From: Sipunculus nudus | Lineage: Eukaryota; Annelida; Sipuncula; Golfingiida; Sipunculidae | DNA: 64,000 nucleotides | Assembly (NCBI GenBank): GCA_026874595.1 | Contig: CM049314.1 | Span: 372,001-436,000 of the forward strand | Direction of reading: 5' to 3' | Shown: piece by piece, positions 1 through 8,856 of the stretch | Layout of the letters: every line of letters begins with the position of its first letter | How positions within the stretch are numbered: the first letter of the stretch is position 1 | Position numbers and translations under genes: made by a program | The notes under the pieces: generated by a model | Told to the model about the DNA's origin: nothing | Databases searched by the model: none | The model's input: the letters and a program-made list of their open reading frames with translations, nothing else

Positions 1-389
1 TAGAAAGGTCTGGTTTTCGGCGTTAGACAGCATCCCTCTAGTTCTAAGCCATTCAATCGCAAGTCTCGTCATATCTCGCGCCGTTTCTCGTGAAACGAGA
101 ACACGTGACCATTCAAAGAAATGCCTATAATTCTGTCATTTTTCACGCTACAGACACATGGCTTGCAGCGCCGGATAGCGGCTGACACTCGCAGTCACAT
201 TCAGGGGTCGCATTGTCAGTCTCGTCAAATCTCGCGCCGTGTTTCACCAAACCACGAAGTCACGTGCCGTCGCCGCAAGTGGCGGCAGGGTCCTTACGGT
301 GGGCGGCCGGCGTGTGCAGCGGTGCGTGACGGCCTCTCCGGGCCCCATCTATGATCATACATGTTGGAGGCACAGTCACAACTTTATTG
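1..389 (+). repeat. Partial 1269-bp element (3' part)
   Basis: This matches 4295-4683 of the complete unit. It begins inside the element, after the X-box-like site, and runs through two core monomers, both CACGTG E-boxes and the GC-rich tail. It ends at the next head hairpin at 390. The window edge cuts it, so the element continues to the left. Confidence 0.93.
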
Positions 390-477
390 CTTGCCGGAAA
401 TCTTCGATTTTCGCAAGCATGTTGGTCACCCGCGTATGTTTGTTTGTTGCTTGCCGGAAATCTTCGATTTCGGCAAG
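390..477 (+). repeat. Two tandem element heads (stem-loops)
   Basis: Two hairpins lie 60 bp apart, at 390-417 and 450-477. Each is a CTTGCC...GGCAAG or CGCAAG stem with a TTC loop. The second closes with GGCAAG in place of CGCAAG, which pairs better with CTTGCC. The spacer between them is the 60-bp solo-head module seen at every higher-order junction. Confidence 0.85.
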
Positions 478-876
478 TTGGTTGGTCAGTTGCGTATGTC
501 CATTTGTCTGTTTATTTGTTTTTTTTGTTTTTTTGTTTTTTTGTGTGTTTGTCTGCGCTCTCCTGGCCACAATTTTGCAGCAATCGACATGACCCTTACA
601 GGGTTGATTGACAACCGAACACCCTGGAACCCTATTGTTTTCGGTCAACATTGCTCCAAGGTCAAGGGTCAAGGTCACGATAGGTGTGGTTAACGGTTTT
701 TGCACTATAACTTCGCCATAAATAGGCTTATCCACTTCTGCAATAGCTCATTTTTTTTTGTCATCACCTGTCCTTTCTTTTGATATGTAGCTTACTTAAA
801 TTTGCCGTTACCATGGTTACATTTTTTGGGCAAAAATCATGGAAATTGGAAATAACACGACCATTTTTTTGTAACT
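478..876 (+). repeat. Diverged element body with T-rich microsatellite
   Basis: A TTTG/T-rich tract (about 507-555) is followed by a diverged body. It keeps the landmarks of the family: an AGGTCA-type cluster near 657-680, an X-box-like GTTACCATGGTTAC at 807-820, and the T/G-rich sequence that follows it. It then passes into the 148-bp monomer array. No gene is seen. Confidence 0.75.
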
Positions 877-2045
877 TTGTCAGTTTTTAAGCTAGGCAGA
901 TCTAGTTTTCGGCATTTTGTTCCACATGATCAGCTTGACACGACAGAACTGAAAGTCACGCCAAATCTCGCGCCATATCTCGTCAAACGAGAAAAAACGA
1001 GACTTCGCGGAAATGCTTATAACTCGGCGACTTTTACAGCTAGACAGGTCTGGTTTTCGGCATTTCGTTCCACCAAACAAGCTTGACACGACAGAGCTGC
1101 ATGTCTGGCAAAATCTCGCACCCTATCTCGTCAAACGAGAAAACACGAAATTTCACGGAAATGCTTATAACTCGGCCAGTTTTACAGCTAGACACGTCTG
1201 GTTTCCGGCATTTCCTTCCACATGACCAGCTTGACACGATAGATGTGCAAGTCAGGCCAAATCTCGCACCCTATCTCGTCAAACGAGAAAACACGAGATT
1301 TCACGGAAATGCTTATAACTCGGCGAGTATTACAGCTAGACAGGTCTAGTTTTCGGCATTTTCTTTCACATGACCTGCTGGACATGACAGAACTGAAAGT
1401 CAGGCCGAATGTCGCACCGTATCTCGTCAAACGAGAAAACATGAGACTTCACGGCATTGGTTATAACTCGGCGAGTTTTACAGATAGACACGTCTGGTTT
1501 TCGGCATTTTGTTCCACTAGACCAGCTTGACACGACAGACATGCATGTCAGGCAAAATCTCGCACCGTATCCCGTCAAACGAGAAAACACGACATTTCAC
1601 GGAACTGCAGCTAGACAGGTCTAGTTTTCGGCATTTAGTTCCACATGACCCGCTTGACATGACAGAACTCCAAGTCAGGCACAATTTCGCACCGTATCTC
1701 GTCAAACGAGAAAACACGAGATTTCACCAAAATGCTTTTAACTCGGCGATTTTTACAGGTATGAAGGTCTAGTTTTCGGCATTGTGTCACATATGAACTG
1801 CTTGATTAGATAAAGCCATAAGTCTGCCCAAATCTCGCACCATATCTTGTGCAACGTGAACAAACGAGATGTCACTGAAATGCTTATAACTCGGCGCCTT
1901 TTACAACAAAGTAGTTCTAGTTTTCGGCATTTTGTCACATATGACCAGCTTGACATGACAAACCTGAAAACGTCTCACTGCTTCTTGTCAAACGAGATTA
2001 ACGGGATTTCATGAAAAAATTTTGAACTTGGTCCCTTTTACACTA
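877..2045 (+). repeat. Tandem array of ~148-bp core monomers
   Basis: Eight diverged monomers are marked by TTTTCGGCATT-type landmarks. The GGCATT positions are 911, 1059, 1207, 1355, 1503, 1630, 1778 and 1926, giving steps of 148 bp except one of 127 bp (a ~21-bp deletion). Most monomers carry the palindrome TCTCGT-CAA-ACGAGA (for example 978-992) and a CTCGCACC-like motif just before it. The same monomer type, more diverged, forms much of the 1269-bp element body. Confidence 0.93.
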
Positions 2046-2180
2046 GAAAGATATGCAGCTGTTAAAGGTCAGCATGCATGAATAAACATATTATCCGTTT
2101 CTGCTGACCCCACAATGTTGCTCATTCATATGACTGTTTCTACATGCACTCTCTGTCTATCTGTCTGTATCATTTCCATT
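2046..2180 (+). other. Short non-repeat spacer
   Basis: About 135 bp joins the 148-bp array to the next element. It ends in a TCTG-rich stretch like the one at 10441-10640. No coding signal is seen. Confidence 0.6.
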
Positions 2181-3414
2181 TCCGGCAAGCGCGTGACCTC
2201 TGGTCATCTTGTTTGTTTGTTTGTTTGTCTGTCCAGTCTCTACAGGTCGCAATTTTGATCCCATCGCTTTCAAACTTTCACAGTTTGTGTAAAATCAAAA
2301 ATGCAAGAAGCCTATTGTTTTTGGGCAATATAGGTCAAAGGTCAAGGTCAAGGTCATCAAAGTTCCTAAAGTGCTCTTTTCTTCATATCTCCATTACTAT
2401 TTGTCATAGCCACTTCAAACAGGGCTCATTTTAATCGGCATTCCAAGGCCTTTCTTCTGATATATATGTTGCTGAAATCTGCTGTTTCTATGGTTACACA
2501 TTTTGGGGGGAAACTCATGATTTTCGAAAATAAAAGGCCTAATTTTTCTAACTTTGTCATTTTTAAAGCTAGAGAGTTCTAGTTTTTTGCATCAGATAGT
2601 ACTAAATAAGCTTTCAATTATACAAGTGAAAGTCTCGTAAAATCTCGCACCATTTCTCGTCAAACGAGAATTTTCGAGATTTCATTAAATATGGCTTACA
2701 GGTCGCATTTTTTAAACTATGACTTTGAAAATGACATATTTTGTGTTATTTAGAAATATCTCGAAACCAATTTTTCATTTTTTGGAAATAGCCACCAGGG
2801 GGCGTGGTACATGAAACACTGTAACATATCATTTTTCTGCAATATCTCAAAAAATATTAAACGTGACACCATTTTTTGGGTCGTATCTGAAACTAGGAAC
2901 ATTGGCTTATCCCTTCGCACATGTTGCTTTGTGCTGCCGTTACCATGGTTACCAAATTTTGGGGTAAAACTTGACAATCTGAAAATTCGGAGTTTTCCAG
3001 CTTCTCTCTCTGTTGATATTTGCGATAGAAAGGTCTGGTGTTTGGCGTTAGACAGCATCCCTCTAGTTCTTAGTCATCCAATCGCAAGTCTCGTCATATC
3101 TCGCACCGTTTCTCGTGAAACGAGAACACGTGACCATTCAAAGAAATGCCTATAATTCTGTCATTTTTCACGCTACAGACACATGGCTTGCAGCGCCGGA
3201 TAGCGGCTGACACTCGCAGTCACATTCAGGGGTCGCATTGTCAGTCTCGTCAAATCTCGCGCCGTGTTTCACCAAACCACGAAGTCACGTGCCGTCGCCG
3301 CAAGTGGCGGCAGGGTCCTTACGGTGGGCGGCCGGCGTGTGCAGCGGTGCGTGACGGCCTCTCCGGGCCCCATCTATGATCATACATGTTGGAGGCACAG
3401 TCACAACTTTATTG
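2181..3414 (+). repeat. Diverged 1269-type element with alternative head
   Basis: The head is TCCGGCAAGC followed by the hairpin TGACC-TCT-GGTCA (2194-2206), not the CTTGCCGG hairpin. The body carries the TGTT microsatellite, the AGGTCA cluster, a core palindrome, the CTCF-like core at 2792-2804, the X-box-like site at 2939-2952 and the GC-rich tail. At two diagnostic sites (TCTGCTG near 2485; CATATTTTGTG near 2740) it agrees with the right-hand array and not with its left-hand neighbours, so it probably holds ancestral states. Confidence 0.88.
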
Positions 3415-3465
3415 CTTGCCGGAAATCTTCGATTTTCGCAAGCTGGTTGGTCAGTCGCGGATGTC

Positions 3466-3502
3466 TGTTTGTCTGTTTGTTTGTTTGTTTGTTTGTCTGT
3501 CC
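3466..3502 (+). repeat. TGTT/TGTC microsatellite inside the element
   Basis: A tetranucleotide run directly after the head hairpin in every element, longer in the long variants (for example 4793-4837). Its translation gives the CLFVCLFV and QTNKQTNK peptides that mark spurious frames. Confidence 0.9.
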
Positions 3503-3599
3503 AGTCTCTACAGGTCGCAATTTTCATCCCATCGCTTTCAAACTTTCACAGTTTGTGTAGAATCAAAAATGCAAGAAGCCTATTGTTTTTGGGCAATAT

Positions 3600-3624
3600 A
3601 GGTCAAAGGTCAAGGTCAAGGTCA
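3600..3624 (+). promoter_or_regulatory. AGGTCA cluster (DR1 plus half-sites)
   Basis: AGGTCAAAGGTCA is a direct repeat with a 1-bp spacer, the DR1 arrangement used by RXR-type nuclear receptors. It runs on into further AGGTCA half-sites, including TCAAGGTCA, an extended half-site of the kind bound by monomeric receptors. It is present in every element; the right-array copy is at 40449-40473 on the minus strand. Confidence 0.45.
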
Positions 3625-4060
3625 TCAAAAGTTCCTAAAGTGCTCTTTTCTTCATATCTCCATTACTATTTGTCATAGCCACTTCAAACATGGCTCATTT
3701 TAATCGGCATTCCAAGGCCTTTCTTCTGATGTATATGTTGCTGAAATCAACTGTTTCTATGGTTACACATTTTGGGGGAAATCTCATGATTTTCGAAAAT
3801 AAAAGGCCTAATTTTTCTAACTTTGTCATTTTTAAAGCTAGAGAGTTCTAGTTTTTTGCATCATATAGTACTAAATAAGCTTTTTATCATACAAGTAAAA
3901 GTCTCGTAAAATCTCGCACCATTTCTCGTCAAACGAGAATTTTCGAGATTTCATTAAATATGGCTTACAGGTCGCATTTTTTAAACTATGACTTTGAAAA
4001 TGACATATTCTGTGTTGTTTAGAAATATCTCGAAATCAATTTTTCATTTTTTGGAAATAG

Positions 4061-4073
4061 CCACCAGGGGGCG
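4061..4073 (+). promoter_or_regulatory. CTCF-like core motif, + strand set
   Basis: CCACCAGGGGGCG equals the central 13 bases of the well-known CTCF consensus. Plus-strand copies start at 2792, 4061, 5388, 11261, 12530, 13857, 19730, 21053, 26928, 28197, 30852, 32122 and 37991. Variants CCGCCAGGGGGCG start at 29337 and 39131, and CCGCTAGGGGGCG at 29793. Binding is inferred only from the match. Confidence 0.55.
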
Positions 4074-4549
4074 TGGTACATGAAACACTGTAACATATCA
4101 TTTTTCTGCAATATCTCAAAAAATATTAAACGTGACACCATTTTTTTGGTCGTATCTAAAACTAGGAACATTGGCTTATCCCTTCGCACATGTTGCTTTG
4201 TGCTGCCGTTACCATGGTTACCAAATTTTGGGGTAAAACTTGACAATCTGAAAATTCGGAGTTTTCCAGCTTCTATCTCTGTTGATATTTGCGATAGAAA
4301 GGTCTGGTTTTCGGCGTTAGACAGCATCCCTCTAGTTCTAAGCCATTCAATCGCAAGTCTCGTCATATCTCGCGCCGTTTCTCGTGAAACGAGAACACGT
4401 GACCATTCAAAGAAATGCCTATAATTCTGTCATTTTTCACGCTACAGACACATGGCTTGCAGCGCCGGATAGCGGCTGACACTCGCAGTCACATTCAGGG
4501 GTCGCATTGTCAGTCTCGTCAAATCTCGCGCCGTGTTTCACCAAACCAC

Positions 4550-4640
4550 GAAGTCACGTGCCGTCGCCGCAAGTGGCGGCAGGGTCCTTACGGTGGGCGG
4601 CCGGCGTGTGCAGCGGTGCGTGACGGCCTCTCCGGGCCCC
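4550..4640 (+). promoter_or_regulatory. CpG-dense tail with E-box
   Basis: About 90 bp of GC-rich, CpG-rich sequence within AT-rich surroundings, with a GCCGC-AAGTG-GCGGC hairpin. CACGTG E-boxes lie at 4396-4401 and 4555-4560. Present in all 1269-type units on both sides of the gap, and degraded in the long variant. Confidence 0.5.
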
Positions 4641-4683
4641 ATCTATGATCATACATGTTGGAGGCACAGTCACAACTTTATTG

Positions 4684-4743
4684 CTTGCCGGAAATCTTCG
4701 ATTTTCGCAAGCTGGTTGGTCAGTCGCGGATGTCTGTTTGTTG
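4684..4743 (+). repeat. 60-bp solo head module
   Basis: This is a head hairpin (4684-4711) plus a short spacer, directly followed by another head at 4744 with no element body between. The same module is duplicated inside four right-hand array units. Confidence 0.9.
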
Positions 4744-6188
4744 CTTGCCGGAAATCTTCGATTTTCGCAAGCATGTTGATCACCCGCGTATGTTTGTTTG
4801 TTTGTTTGTTTGTTTGTCTGTCTGTTTGTCTGTATGTACACGCGCTAGAGGCCACAGTTTTTAAGCAATCGCTCTGAAACTTATACATAAACTGTAAGAT
4901 CTGTTCTCCTCGGAGCCTATTGTTTTTGGTGATGATCGGTCAAAGGTCAAGGTCAGGGTCACCAAAAAACCTAAAATCTTTATTTTCTTCATATCTTCGT
5001 CAATAATAATCGTAGCCGCATAATCTGTAGCTCATTTTATTCCTCACTATGTTAGCTTTCCAAGTGCTGGCAAATTTTTCTGGTCAATTGTTACCATGGT
5101 AACGTATTTTGGGGGGAAAATCAGAAAATTCGAAAATTTCACTCCAAATTTCTCATTTTTTAAGTTAGGGAGGTCTAGTTTTTTGCATTGTGTAGCATTT
5201 AATATGCTCTATGGAAAATTAACGGAAGTCTCGCAAAATCTCGTGCCATTTGTCGTCAAATGAGACTTTTCAAGATTTCATTAAATACGATTTACAGGTG
5301 GCAGTTTTACAGCTAAGGTTCTGAAAGTGACATATTTTCTGTTGTTCTGTATTATCTCGAACTTGTTTTTTCATTTTTCGGAAATAGCCACCAGGGGGCG
5401 TGGTACTGGAAACACTGCAACTTAGCATTTTTCTGCAATACCAAAAAAAATATTAAACGTGGCACAATGTTTACTGTCTTATCTGAAACTAGGATCGTCG
5501 GCTTATTCCTGCGTACATGTAGCTTTGCGCTGCTGTTACCATGGTAACCAAATTTTGGGGTAAAACTTGGCAATCTGAAAATAATAAGTTTTTTGCTTCT
5601 ATCTCTGTTAATATTTATACTACAAGTGTCTAGTTTTCTGCATGAGGTAGCATATCCTTGCCACTAATGCAGTTAATTGCAAGTCTCGTAGAATCTCGCT
5701 CTGTTTTCCGTCAAACGAGAAATTACGAGATTTCACAGAAATGCATATAACTTGGTCACCTTTTCGGCTAAAGAGGAGCAGTTTTCAGCATTTTGTTGCG
5801 TTTTGGGAGCTTAACAAGATAATAACTTATATCTCGCCACATCTCGTACCATCTCCCGCCAAACGAGAATATTCGAGAATTCGAACAAATGTCTTTATCT
5901 CTGTCATTTGAATGCCAGAGATTTTATTTTTCTATTGTTCAAGATTCACTTGACTAGTTTGAAGTGACAAAATTGAATATCTCGTCATATCTCGCATCAT
6001 TTCTTGTCAAACGAGAACATGGGACCATTCAAAGATACGCCTTTAATTCTGTTATTTTAATGCTGAAGACCTTTAGTTTTCAGCATTCGATAGCGTCTAA
6101 CACTCTCGGTCACATTATGTGTTTATATTGTAAGTTTCGTCAAATCTGGGATCGTTTTTTCTTCAAATAAAAAAGTACATCCTATTGC
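4744..6188 (+). repeat. Long element variant (copy A)
   Basis: The head hairpin is at 4744-4771, followed by a longer TGTT/TGTC microsatellite. The AGGTCA cluster is at 4938-4961, a perfect palindromic X-box GTTACCATGGTAAC at 5090-5103, the CTCF-like core at 5388-5400 and a second perfect X-box at 5535-5548. Four or more diverged core monomers follow, with palindromes such as CCGTCAAACGAG near 5708. The end is homologous to the GC-rich tail (AAGTGGCGGCAG) but has lost most of its CpGs. Confidence 0.9.
5090..5103. promoter_or_regulatory. RFX X-box-like palindrome
   Basis: GTTACCATGGTAAC is a perfect 14-bp palindrome that fits the X-box pattern GTNRCC-N(0-3)-RGYAAC. Perfect copies are at 5090, 5535, 13559, 14004, 21200, 30555 and 31824. 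The 1269-type units carry GTTACCATGGTTAC, one change away (for example 807, 2939, 4208, 29197; reverse strand at 39852). Confidence 0.45.
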
Positions 6189-6553
6189 CGTGACCATAAG
6201 TGGCGGCAGTATGTGATAGTAAATGTCGGCAGGGGCATTACACTTGACAGTTGGAGCCGTGTTCTATGGGTGTGCGATGGCCCATGAAGAAGACTTCTAT
6301 TGTGTTGTTTTCGTCTTCCTTTGATTGCTGCTTCGTAAGCTTCACAGACCAGCGCCAACCACCTGGTTGCCATGTGTCCTCAATGTAAACAACCTTTGCT
6401 GTTTTCCTTTCCCTAAGATATGTATGGTAGCCTGTTCACTTGTCCTTAGATTGTTTATTGTTGGTGTATTGAAGTTAAATAAAATGCCAGGTTTTCCTGC
6501 ATATTGATTGTAAATTGAATAAAATCATACAAGAACCAACCAATGTTCTATGA
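6189..6553 (+). other. Non-satellite insert with polyA-like signals
   Basis: About 365 bp of mixed-composition sequence lies between the long element and the 365-bp satellite. AATAAA hexamers occur near 6478 and 6516. With the T-rich context this looks like a captured 3' UTR or gene end, but no reading frame on either strand is recognisable. It is present in all four higher-order copies (14658, 21854 and 32923 onward). Confidence 0.5.
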
Positions 6554-8402
6554 CCACTATTTCAGATTTGAGATCAGAACAATTGATTTCTGCATAAACC
6601 ACTATGACCAGATTTGATCAACTTTAAAGTGGTCTATATTTTTTTCTGAAGAAGTTGAGCTATATGCTTGGAGATGCCAGCCAGTGGGTGTGAATGGATT
6701 GCAATGAAACCCAAGCCAGGTGTTTGTGAAGAGTCTGGTGGAGATGAAGGGGGCCAAAACCTATTTGACTGTGTATAAGCATAAACTGGCCTGAAATCAG
6801 GTTTCTGGGGGCATGAAATTTTTGTTTGTGGGAACAGGGTAATATTTTCTTGTTTCCCTGTATATACACACTAAACTGGGCCTAATGACACCAAAACCAG
6901 GTTTGTGGGACCATCAGTACAGATTTGAGGGGGGAAAATGGATTTTATCTGTATATCACTATGTTCACTGTGTCCAGATTTGGAAATTCAAACTGGTCCT
7001 AATTTTTTTTCTGATGGAGTTGAGCCAAATGCTTTGAGATACCAGCCAGTGGGTGTAAATGGATTGCAATGATACCCAAACCAGGAGTGTGTGTTGAGTT
7101 TTGTGGAGATGAGGGGGGCCAGAACCTATCTGACTGTGTATAAGCATAAACTGGCCTGAAATCAGGTTTCTGGGGGCTTGAAATTCTTGTTTGTGTCAAC
7201 AGGGTAATATTATCTTGTTTCCCTTTATATACACCTTGAATTGGGCCTAATGACACCTAAACCATGCTTTAGGGACCATCATTACAGATTTGAGGTAAAT
7301 AAAATGGATTTTCCCTGTATATCACTATGTTCACTGTGTCCAGATTTGGGAATTCAAACTGGCCCTAATTTTTTTTCTGAGGGAGTTGAGCCAAATGCTT
7401 GGTGATGCCAGCCAGTGGGTGTAAATGGATTGCAATGATACCCAAACCAGGAGTGTGTGTTGAGTTTTGTGGATATGAAGGGGGCCAGAACCTATTTGAC
7501 TGTGTATAAGCATAAACTGGCCTGAAATCAGGTTTCTGGGGGCATGAAATTTTTGTTTGTGGGAACAGGGTAATATTTTCTTGTTTCCCTGTATATACAC
7601 CCTAAACTGGGCCTAATGACACCAAAACCAGGTTTGTGGGACCATCAGTACAGATTTGAGGGGGGAAAATGGATTTTCTCTGTATATCACTATGTTCACT
7701 GTGTCCAGATTTGGAAATTCAAACTGGCCCTAATTTTTTTTCTGAGGGAGTTGAGCCAAATGCTTGGTGATGCCAGCCAGTGGGTGTAAATGGATTGCAA
7801 TGATACCCAAACCAGGAGTGTGTGTTGAGTTTTGTGGGGATGAGGGGGGCCAGAACCTATTTGACTGTGTATAAGCATAAACTGGCCTGAAAGCAGGTTT
7901 CTGGGGGCATGAAATTTTTGTTTGTGGGAACAGGGTAATATTATCTTGTTTCCCTGTATATACACACTAAACTGGGCCTAATGACACCAAAACCAGGTTT
8001 GTGGGACCATCAGTACAGATTTGAGGGGAAAAAATGGATTTTTTCTGTATATCACTATGTCCACTGTGTCCAGATTTGGAAATTCAAACTGGCCCTAATT
8101 TTTTTTCTGAGGGATTTGAACCAAATGCTTTGAGATTCCAGCCAGTGGGTGTAAATGGATTGCAATGATAGCCAAACCAGGTGTGTGTGATGAGTCTGGT
8201 GGAGATGAGGTGGTCCAAAACACTATTTGCCTGTGTATAATAAGCCATATACTGTCCTCAGCTGAAATCAGCTTTCTGGGGGCTTGAAATGTTTGCTGGT
8301 GGGAACAAGGTAATATTATCTTGTTATCATGGATATACACCCTAAAATGGGTCTAAGAACACCAAATACATACATGTTGGACCATGAGTACAGATTTGAG
8401 GT
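6554..8402 (+). repeat. ~365-bp tandem satellite (copy A)
   Basis: Five monomers plus a truncated leading one. The T-rich landmark before CTGA(G/T)GGAGTTGAGCC recurs near 6983, 7348 and 7713, at exactly 365-bp steps, and again near 8078. Monomers share CCAGCCAGTGGGTGT, GGCCTGAAATCAGG and GTACAGATTTGAGG motifs. It is unrelated in sequence to the 1269-bp element. Minus-strand frames of 60-90 codons repeat with the monomer and are not genes. Confidence 0.95.
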
Positions 8403-8645
8403 AACAAATTGTCTGTCTATAAATTAAAAAAAATCAAATATCAAACTGTTATAAACATGTATCAATATATTTAATAAAATCTCTTTTCATCCAATGAATT
8501 GCATCTTATTTTTTTATAAATAAACCATGATATTCAATTACATCCAGTAATAAAAAATAAAAATAAAATGAATAAAAGTTTTTTTGTTTTTGTTTTTGTT
8601 TTTTTTTGGGGGGGGGGGGGGGGTGTTTGTGTTTTTTTTTTGCAG
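8403..8645 (+). repeat. AT-rich tract with T and G homopolymers
   Basis: Several AATAAA-like hexamers lie between about 8470 and 8575. TTTTTG repeats, G16 at 8608-8623 and a long T run ending in GCAG (8642-8645) follow. The pyrimidine-rich run before AG resembles a 3' splice acceptor. The G16 run could form a G-quadruplex and is prone to slippage. Confidence 0.85.
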
Positions 8646-8691
8646 TAAAATCCAGGCTTCTCTTTGGATCCCGGCGGTGGGCGAGGGTACA

Positions 8692-8856
8692 ATGGACACC
8701 ACACAACATTTGAAAGAACATTTTTTTCTGCTGTTATTGGATGACCAAGTCTCTATGAATTTAAAAAAAAATATTTTTTCCGTTATTCAAGATGACAGTG
8801 AAAATGACCCTATTTTTTCAATCATTCACCACTCTTTTCGAGCGTTCATCGAATAA
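8692..8856 (+). CDS. Candidate 54-aa short ORF (copy A)
   Basis: The ATG at 8692 has a strong vertebrate-type Kozak context (A at -3, G at +4), and a TAA ends the frame after 54 codons. The frame is also open upstream to 8584 through the homopolymer run, but that part is low-complexity. The peptide begins MDTTQHLKEH, has a leucine/phenylalanine-rich patch and an acidic QDDSENDP stretch, and ends in FRAFIE. I do not recognise a family. All four higher-order copies keep it open; C and D differ from A and B by one replacement (F29 to Y) and one synonymous change just upstream. A polypyrimidine-AG lies 46 bp before the ATG, so it might be a captured exon. It is equally possible that this is a chance frame carried along by recent duplication. 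Confidence 0.25.
   Translation: MDTTQHLKEHFFLLLLDDQVSMNLKKNIFSVIQDDSENDPIFSIIHHSFRAFIE

Larger units (their letters stand above)
3415..4683 (+). repeat. 1269-bp element, complete (copy A)
   Basis: Order of parts: head hairpin 3415-3442; TGTT/TGTC microsatellite about 3466-3502; AGGTCA cluster 3600-3624; core monomer with TCTCGT-CAA-ACGAGA near 3925; CTCF-like core 4061-4073; X-box-like site 4208-4221; two more core monomers; CACGTG at 4396-4401 and 4555-4560; CpG-dense tail about 4550-4640. Open frames of 77-115 codons occur on both strands but are shared by every satellite unit, so I do not call them genes. Confidence 0.95.

Noticed and set aside
3376-3678. Cysteine/leucine/valine-rich 'membrane' peptides (CLFVCLFV) in many frames
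   Set aside because: These are direct translations of the TGTT/TGTC microsatellite.
4550-4640. tRNA or 5S rRNA gene in the GC-rich tail
   Set aside because: No cloverleaf arms, no GGTTCGA-type B box and no terminal T run were found.
6660-8340. Repeated minus-strand frames of 60-90 codons in the 365-bp array
   Set aside because: One frame per satellite monomer, at satellite spacing; some are shifted by small indels between copies.
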